A program made the position numbers and the translations under genes. The notes beneath the pieces are model-generated. The model searched no databases. It was given only the letters and a program-made list of their open reading frames with translations, and was not told the DNA's origin. A DNA stretch of 64,000 nucleotides from Puccinia triticina (Eukaryota > Basidiomycota > Pucciniomycetes > Pucciniales > Pucciniaceae), in NCBI RefSeq assembly GCF_026914185.1, contig NC_070564.1, positions 6,386,001 through 6,450,000 on the forward strand, written 5' to 3'. Of this stretch, positions 57,463-64,000 are shown piece by piece; the first letter of the stretch is position 1; every line of letters begins with the position of its first letter.

Positions 57463-59739
57463 TTTGCGTTAAGCGCGCGGCCGAATGGAAGTGGGGATGG
57501 TGGTGAAGTTGAAGTTGCCGATACGGCCGTGGAAGAATTTATTTCAAGAATATAGACGATGTTGAAACAGATCGAGTGACCAAGCACAAGGATGTTATCA
57601 GTAATAACACTACTGGATACTTGCAAAGAGCTGGCGGGAGGAGGAAGCTAAGTCAGCGACAAGATTATCATTTCTTGAACATTGGGCCAAGCAATGGAAC
57701 CAAAATTCATACTTCAATCTATTTACCACGTTACCAGCCCTTGGTCGCGGAGTGAAAGGATGCGAAATACGATGGGGGATCAGTGGGTGTTACGGAGAGA
57801 ATGCCGGGAAGCACCCGTCGGTCTCCGGGTGACAAGGAGTATAGGATATTTCACTTGGAAGTATTTACGATAAAGATTACTCGCATCTAAGTTTCATTGG
57901 GAAAGTTAAAGACGCAGCGAAAAGTTGAAAACTGAAGGGGCGACGACGTGGGGAAACTGCCTGACTGAGCAGGGAGCCGTCCATCGCGAAGGGGTCTGGT
58001 TTGTATACATACACGGTTCGCTCAAGAGGAATAAGATCGAACATCAGTGGTAGTGAAGATTCCCTCCTGAGCTGGCAGGCAGCGTCAGACCAAGATGGCA
58101 ATCTCTCAGTGCTCCAAGTGCATAGATTTTGGCCCCTATCTCATACAGAAGAGTGAGAATTGACAACCGGAAGGTTTGACGAGTTACGCTAAGGCTTTCC
58201 ATGCATCATTCTGCCGCCGCGAAAGCGATACATAATACTAAGCATATTCTTTTTCGCTCTGTGGCTGGAGTAGAGCAGGAACTGCAGAAAACAAGACTAG
58301 AAAAACAACACAGGCGATGCGCCCGAGTCAGCCGACGAAGCTTATTTGGCTCGCAAACTTGGGCGGGCCAACAGTTACAAGAGGAAAATTTACACGCTCC
58401 GACCCCGCTCGCTCCATCAAACCATCGCTGGTTGTAGAATGTTGTTTTATATAAAATTTAGGCCATCGAAGCTACCGGCAGAAGTGATAATGGGAAGGTA
58501 TTCGAGGCACCCGATCGGCAGAGAAGCGCCAAAGCTTACAAACATGTCAATCTTGAATTTTCACATTCCAGGATTACCAGTACCACACAGGCTAATAGAT
58601 TATAGTTTCCCGTCGGCTTCAGCGCTAAATTAGTCTGCCGTCGGCTTCAGCTTGCACCGAGTTGGCGAATTCGCCGAAGCTGTTCCGATGAAGGGGGGAT
58701 TTTAGCTTCTACCCTAGCGGTTGGCCAACCCGTGTCTCCCTTTGTAGACTCAAGTGATACATAAATGTTCACTCCTGGCCTCTCCTGGCAGGCTAGCACA
58801 CGCCTGTGAGTACATATTCTGAGAAAGTGAAAAACTACCAGCCAATGCCGCATTGCAAAAGCCTAACACGCAAGATCGACATTTCCGCATGTAGCGTGTA
58901 TAACATTACCCAGCTGGGAGGTATGCGGATAAAACTCGGGCTGACCAAGAATCAGATACATAAGGAAAAGATTTTTTACCGTCTACGCGTGACGTTATAT
59001 GTATTCTTCATGATTGGTCGTAGACAGGCTCGAGCCTCATGCCTATCTCCGAAAACGACCCTTCCGCGGCTGGGAAGCCGGAGTGGGACTTGAGTCATGA
59101 AACCTATCGGATGTGTACCGAATCTCAGCACAAAGGAGCACAAGAGCACAAATTATGTGCCTGTATCTGGTGGCGCAGTGCTAGAGGACCGAGGTCAATA
59201 TAAATATGGCGATCCGATCTGAAGATGAGATTTGAGTCACGCCAAGTTCCACCTACTCCAACTACGAGAAAACGTCGGATGGAGAAGGCCGAATTCCGCA
59301 AGATCTTCGTACGATTTCGCCGTCTCCAATAATGGCTTGCTTTGGTCTCCCGGAGGATGAGAGTCCCTCCAGCCGTCGAGAGTCGAGACCAACCTCCCAT
59401 AGCCCCAGTCATGAGCGGTACGTGTTGCATGTATTGCATCAATGCAACAGCTGGAGGAGACAACTGTCCTTTCTTCCCTTGTTTCAATATTATGTGTCCA
59501 AGGCTGCAGCTCTACTCATACAGCCATGAAGGGGGATTCAAAGTTGGCCATGCACAACTTGCCAAATTTCAAAAAAACATTCAAGCAGGCTTAGGACAGT
59601 GTGGCTTGCATGCACTTTTGCAACTTGGTGTTCAAGTTCTTTTATGGTGTTCAAAATTGCATACGTCACGGTTTACATAAAATCATAAAGCTAATTTTGG
59701 CTGGGAGATGTCAGCGTGCATAAAACTTAAAGTGACATC
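57463..59739. other. 2.3-kb region without an accepted gene
   Basis: Upstream of the arrestin-like gene. Frames of 60-120 codons are present on both strands but overlap each other and lack motifs. CCGTCGGCTTCAGC occurs twice near 58610-58651. The stretch 59600-59735 (TTTATGGTGTTCAAA, ATAAAATCATAA) belongs to the repeat family around 52275. Confidence 0.5.
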
Positions 59740-60068
59740 TGTAACCCCTCCCCTTGGAGGTGTCACAAGCAGGATACAGGATCCCAAAGGATCCCCTACT
59801 TAACTCAGTCACGCCCCCGCCCCTTCTGGCTCGGTAGAGATTGCCATCCCATCTCTCCCGAGCCAGGTAAGCTCTCATCCCGATTTCCTCTTTTCCCTTT
59901 CTTTTCCTCACCTCATTGTAAATAGTCTGACAAGAGATCGCTTTCCCATCTCTCCCGAGCCAGCAATTCACCCCACCGCGGTTCTAGAAACCGCTCGAGG
60001 CCCTGCCTCTGTGCCCCTGAGTCCCTGTCCCAGTGAAGAGCTCCGCCCCTCTGTAGCGGACTCTTACA
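59740..60068 (+). mobile_element. LTR, second copy of the 1222-1549 family
   Basis: Starts TGTAACCCCTCC and ends GACTCTTACA, 329 bp, aligned end to end with the solo LTR at 1222-1549 in inverse orientation. The left flank is ACATC and the right flank CTTTT, so no target duplication. A gag-like frame starts 200 bp downstream, so this is best read as the 5' LTR of a truncated element. Confidence 0.75.
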
Positions 60069-60129
60069 CTTTTTTTTTCTAGAACCTCCCACACCGATAC
60101 GGATTGGACCGCATACACCTAACGCTCGA

Positions 60130-60265
60130 CTACATCCTCTGATCTGAACCTGAACCCTGCCCTGACCCAACAACCTAAGCCTGCCCCTGACCTGAGCCTG
60201 AATCCTGCCCTGAACCAACAAGCCTGAACCCTGCCCTGAACCAAATCTGAACCTGAACCCTGCAC
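60130..60265. repeat. CCTGAACC-rich tandem repeats in the element leader
   Basis: Units such as GAACCTGAACCCTGCCCTGA and CCAACAAGCCTGAACCCTGC are repeated four to five times between the LTR and the gag-like ORF. Confidence 0.7.
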
Positions 60266-60269
60266 TCCT

Positions 60270-60563
60270 ATGTCCACGAGGCGCACTGTCTCATTGGACA
60301 AACTGCTTGCGCTCACTGACACCGAGGCCCTCATCCGAGCTGCAAACAAAGCAAAGCGTCTCGCGGCAAAGAACACTCAGCCAGCCCCTACCGCTATCGC
60401 CACGACCTCGGGCGCATCAGCCACACCAACCAAGCCTAGAGAGACAAACTCTTGCCCTGCGTCGCTTGCGTCTTCCTTTGTGCTCCCTCCAGCAATTGGA
60501 TTTCGAGCCCCTCCGAAATCATCTCTGTTTTCCTCCACCCCTCCGGACCCTTCAACTGTCTGA
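60270..60563 (+). pseudogene. Possible gag N-terminus of a truncated LTR element
   Basis: A 97-codon frame begins MSTRRTVSLDKLLALTDTEA 200 bp after an LTR, the place expected for gag. Its Pro/Ala/Ser-rich composition suits a gag N-terminus, and Ty3/gypsy is likelier than copia, but this rests on position. It ends at TGA, and coding-looking Pro-rich sequence continues in other frames to about 60780, where the copia LTR begins. It is therefore truncated and probably shifted. Confidence 0.45.
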
Positions 60564-60781
60564 GCCTGGGGAATCATTCCTCCGCACGAGATTCGACCAC
60601 CCCCTCCCCCGAAAGAACCCTTATACCCCTTGATCTCACCCCCCATCGCGCTACCGCCCCCCAACAAACCGCTGACTTCCCAGAAGGAAATGGACACCTC
60701 AAATGCCCCCCGGGGACCGGCGCCACATCTGATTGAGCCGCCACCACCGACAGACTCGCAATCAGACACGCCGACACATGC

Positions 60782-61414
60782 TGTCAAGTTTTAAACTCGT
60801 ACAATTGAGTATAATTGTCCATGCATGCAGTTATGCATATGTAACCAATGTGCATGCGCTATGACAATCGATCGAGCTCCGCTCCTGAAAAACTCTGATC
60901 ATCAACATTCAACTTGCCGATAACCTTCTTTCCCCTTCCTTCCCCCTTCCGTATCTTTTCCATCTCATCACTACTCAACTGGTCAATCACATTCACCAAA
61001 TCATTAACCACTAAAACTACTTGAAGACAGTCTCCTTCGGACCCTTTTGATCAGATCAAAGATCAATCTCAAACACTCAGGAGGAGCTAGAACTAGTCTC
61101 CGGGCAGGTAGTTAATTTATAATTCTATCTAAAAATTGTTAATAGATCACATGTATTGACATCTTATTTTAACTGTTACTCTAGGCTAGCTTGTTGTGAT
61201 AATTCCTCGTGTTTGTTATCGTTGTCTGTTGACCTTGTTCAAGATTTGTTTTTCAATCTGGGTTTTTCTTTCAGGTATTTTTTCTATCTTTGTTAAACAA
61301 TCAAACCGATAACAAGCTCTAACTATTGTCTTTATATTCTTAAAGTGTATTTACTTTTATTGAGTTCTTTGTAATTAACTGTTTCAACAAAGTAACTTTC
61401 TACCATTTTTTACA
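60782..61414 (+). repeat. 5' LTR of the copia element
   Basis: 633 bp from TGTCAAGTTTTAAACTC to ACCATTTTTTACA, directly followed by TGGTAGCAAGAG, which fits a primer-binding site of the initiator-Met type. The 3' LTR is outside the window, so identity and target duplication cannot be checked. Confidence 0.82.
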
Positions 61415-61430
61415 TGGTAGCAAGAGTCAT
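61415..61430 (+). other. Putative copia primer-binding site
   Basis: TGGTAGCAAGAGTC starts right after the LTR CA end. TGGTA is the complement of the UACCA end of initiator-Met tRNA, used by many copia elements. Confidence 0.65.
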
Positions 61431-61488
61431 TACTTGACAGTTATAAAGAGCTCAAAATAAGAAATCACTCTAGATAAATACGAATGAG

Positions 61489-62268
61489 ATGGAAAACCTT
61501 CCGGTAGTCCCTAAGGTCGATGACTCATTGTCAAGTGATAACAATCATCGAAGTGACAAAATTCAAATAACTAAGCTTCGCCGCGACAACTGGCCGGAGT
61601 GGAAGAAATCATTCAATCATCTTGTCACTGGTTGTGGTGATGAAGAGGTTTTTAATCCGATTTGGTGCAAAGCGCACAAGACCAAAAAGAAATTCCGCAA
61701 GAAGACCTCGAACGCATATACTCTACTTGAGCTATGTGTTTCTCCCAATTTATACCCCGTCGTACAAGCAGTCAATACATTCTCTCAAGCAATGGTGAAT
61801 CTAGCTGATGCCTGTGGCGAAAAATCATTAATTAAGCTCGGTGATAAGCTTTATGCACTCATTCATCTCGATTTTGTTCCCCGTTCCTCAATTGCGGATC
61901 ACATTGGTAAATTTCAATCTATGTACACTTCGTTAAAATCTGCGCAAATATCTACACCAAATACGCAAATCAACACGGCGATGGCTGGAATTTTCTTCCT
62001 CAAAAGTTTTTGATTTGACAAATTGTTAAATGGTCTGATTCAAAATCTCTACAATATCGATCCATTTACATTTGAAAAACTTGCTACACGAATGAGTCTT
62101 GAACATAGTTGAATTGAACAAACTGGTTCTGCTGCGTCAATCAATGCGTTGTCCTCCAAACCTTTTGTTTGTCCTAATAACGACAAATTCAAGGCTATCG
62201 ACAAAAAGTTTAGGAATGTTGTACCGAAAAAAAAACCGTTCAAATTCATCAAGCAATTCGAGTTCTAA
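61489..62268 (+). pseudogene. Copia gag (UBN2-like), two stops and a frame change
   Basis: The frame opens MENLPVVPKVDDSLSSD and has ITKLRRDNWPEWKKSFNHLV, the usual start of a copia gag domain. TGA codons at 62011-62013 and 62110-62112 break it, but gag-like sequence continues in the same frame on both sides (DKLLNGLIQNLYNIDPFTFE, then SINALSSKPFVCPNN). At a run of nine A at 62227-62235 the coding sense passes to the next frame, which carries protease. No CCHC zinc knuckle was seen. Confidence 0.85.
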
Positions 62269-62704
62269 AGTCAACATGACCAATCAAGAGATTGATCAGT
62301 TAATTCAATCCTTAACAAAGCTTCGAACTCAGCGTTTAAATTCAATTGAGGAATCGGATGATGAAGACGTTGCCAAGGCTGTCTCCGAGATCTCAAATGC
62401 AGAAGCTGAAGATACTGGATTTTTTGTTGAAGACAAACATACGTTTCACGTGGGCCCAATCGATAATGAGAAAATTTGTTTAGTCCTTGATACCGGTGCT
62501 TCAAAGTCAACCGTATCCGACATTCAATTGTTGTCAAATCTCCAACCAATAACCAAGTCAATGCAAACTTATTCTGGATCAGTTGATATCACTCATATTG
62601 GTTCAATGCAATTCGGAAAATACAATATCTTTCCGGTTTACCTTGCACCATCAGGAAAGTGTAACCTGATATCAGTGTCTCAACTAGAAGATCACGGGTT
62701 TTGA
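62240..62704 (+). pseudogene. Copia protease region
   Basis: After a Ser/Asn-rich linker and NQEIDQLIQSLTKLR, the frame contains CLVLDTGASKSTVSD, with the DTGA catalytic motif of retroviral-type aspartic proteases, and GKCNLISVSQLEDHG at its end. A TGA at 62702-62704 separates it from the integrase in the same frame. Confidence 0.88.
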
Positions 62705-64000
62705 TGCGTTCACAAGAACAAATTGTTCTTGGTCTATATGGGAATGACAATTATCGAGCGTTTTCCACGCACTGGAGATCTGTACATTTCTTCTGGATCG
62801 AGCGTGATTACTTCTAGAACGCTTTTTTTGATCAACGAAAGCAACGCGCTGAAAGACTGGCATATTATTCTTGGTCATCCATCGGACGTTTATCTAAAAA
62901 AGTTTTTTGCTTTAATGAAGATTGCGCCAAACAAAAAATCTGTATCTTTGATAAATTGTGAGGTGTGTAGAATGGCTAAACTTAAGCGTTCTTCACATAG
63001 CAATCCTCTTCCATCAGCTGCTTCTCCATTCAAAATGATTCATATGGACGTGTTACAGATTTCTCCAAACTCTCGAGGATTTTTTCTTTACATACTGGTG
63101 TTAATCAACGATTTCTCTTGGTTCAATTGCATTTATTTAATGCAGAAGAAATTGGAGTCCAAATCGAAAATTATGTCTTTCATAAACGAGATCAAAAATC
63201 AACTCAACGTGACACCAGCAATCCTTCATACTGATTGCGGCAGAGAATTTAGTTCAACCATCTTCAAAGCCTTCCTATCCCAACGTGGCATATGCCTGGA
63301 GCAAGGACCAGCAAACTCTCCTCAAACAAACGGTCTAGCTGAACGTTTCAATCAGACACTCCTCATGAAAATGAGATGTATGCTTGCTCAGTGCGCTGTT
63401 CCTTTAAACTATTGGGACAAAGCCGCTAAATTCGCCTCATCCTTAATCAATATGCTTCCGACGTCTGCACTTGATTGGTGTTCTCTGAACTCAGTCTTAG
63501 TTGATGCGCAAGCTGAAATTGAACAGGTAAGACATGTTCATACGCTATTGCCATTCGGTCTTAAGGTCTACGTACACACCCAGTCCCCCTCTTCCAAAGT
63601 TCTTCCTCCCTCGAAACCGTTGCTATTTCTCGGCTATGAACCCAGATCAGATGCAATGCGTTTTTTCGATCCTGTATCTCGCAAAACAATAATTAGTCGG
63701 GATTTTACACCTTCCATACTCTCCTTTCCTTATAAATCCAAATCTGCCATGATGAAGTTACCTTCAACTTTGCCCACATCATGTACAAATTTGGTTCCCA
63801 AAGACGAACATGTTGCCATCAATATGTATGGAAATCAACAGAAAAAACATTCTTTGAATCTAGCCATACCTTGTCCGCTTTCACTCTCTGTTCCGTCTTC
63901 ACCATCACCGTCATCTTTACCACCGATCCTTTCGCCTGTTCCTTCCTCTCCACCGATTCTTCCGCCCATTCCTTCCTCTCCCGCTTTGAATGTACCAACT
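62705..64000 (+). pseudogene. Copia integrase, open to the window edge
   Basis: The frame is open from 62705 to 64000. GAG-pre-integrase has the pattern WHIILGHPS with CEVCRMAK (HHCC-type zinc finger). The integrase core has IHMDVLQISPNS (first Asp), ILHTDCGREFSS (second Asp) and SPQTNGLAERFNQTLL (catalytic Glu), then FGLKVYVHTQSPS and LLFLGYEPRSDAMRFFDP of the C-terminal part. A Pro/Ser-rich linker starts near 63880. Only the TGA at its 5' end interrupts it. Confidence 0.9.

Larger units (their letters stand above)
60782..64000 (+). mobile_element. Ty1/copia retrotransposon, runs off the right edge
   Basis: A 5' LTR (60782-61414), a primer-binding site at 61415 and gag, protease and integrase in copia order are present. 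Reverse transcriptase and RNase H would lie beyond 64000. It interrupts the truncated LTR element at 60781/60782. The body has three in-frame TGA codons and one frame change, so this copy is defective. Confidence 0.93.

Overview
The window looks like a TE-rich stretch of a basidiomycete genome, most probably a rust fungus (Pucciniales, Puccinia-like). The pointers are genes with many short GT-AG introns (about 50-100 nt), a CDC11-type septin family, small secreted cysteine-containing proteins, Ty1/copia and other LTR remnants, a BED-finger hAT transposon and many MITE-like elements. The genus is an inference; no marker gene decides it. All exon boundaries were placed by hand from splice sites and reading phase.

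Layout. 1-67 is the tail of a gene running in from the left. 68-5.6 kb is repeats: a solo LTR with a 5-bp duplication, a foldback MITE, and a TIR element holding an LTR-like block. 5.8-11.8 kb holds two convergent genes, a secreted alpha-galactosidase-like hydrolase (+) and the mRNA decapping factor EDC3 (-). 12.6-17.0 kb is repeats: a 1.16-kb TIR element, an LTR-like block, and palindromic minisatellites carrying two hAT-type MITEs with perfect 8-bp duplications. 18.6-22.7 kb is a near-intact 4.1-kb hAT transposon, its transposase broken by one frameshift. 23.8-26.6 kb holds a divergent pair, a two-TM protein (-) and a membrane-anchored SDR (+). 27.5-29.3 kb holds two paralogous 55-aa secreted proteins.

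30.5-37.7 kb is the most striking gene region: three complete CDC11-type septin paralogues (one -, two +) with nine exons each, eight of the nine having identical lengths in all three copies, and all sharing a 9-nt microexon. They are followed by an AT-hook protein (+), a gelsolin-type protein (+), inositol-pentakisphosphate 2-kinase IPK1 (-) and mitochondrial phosphatidylserine decarboxylase PSD1 (+). The last two start 193 bp apart on opposite strands.

49.5-53.3 kb is a repeat island: a 1.8-kb giant palindrome built from 160-bp units, a 470-bp MITE, and a PIF/Harbinger-like element with an internal minisatellite. 54.5-57.5 kb is an alpha-arrestin-like gene (-). From 59.7 kb to the right edge lie a second copy of the solo-LTR family with a short gag-like ORF, interrupted by a Ty1/copia element whose LTR, primer-binding site, gag, protease and integrase are visible and whose three in-frame TGA stops all fit TCG-to-TTG mutation.

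The host genes do not form one pathway. Septins, gelsolin-type protein, arrestin, IPK1 and PSD1 are housekeeping or cell-organisation functions, and the accessory signal lies in the septin expansion, the secreted-protein pair and the TE islands.
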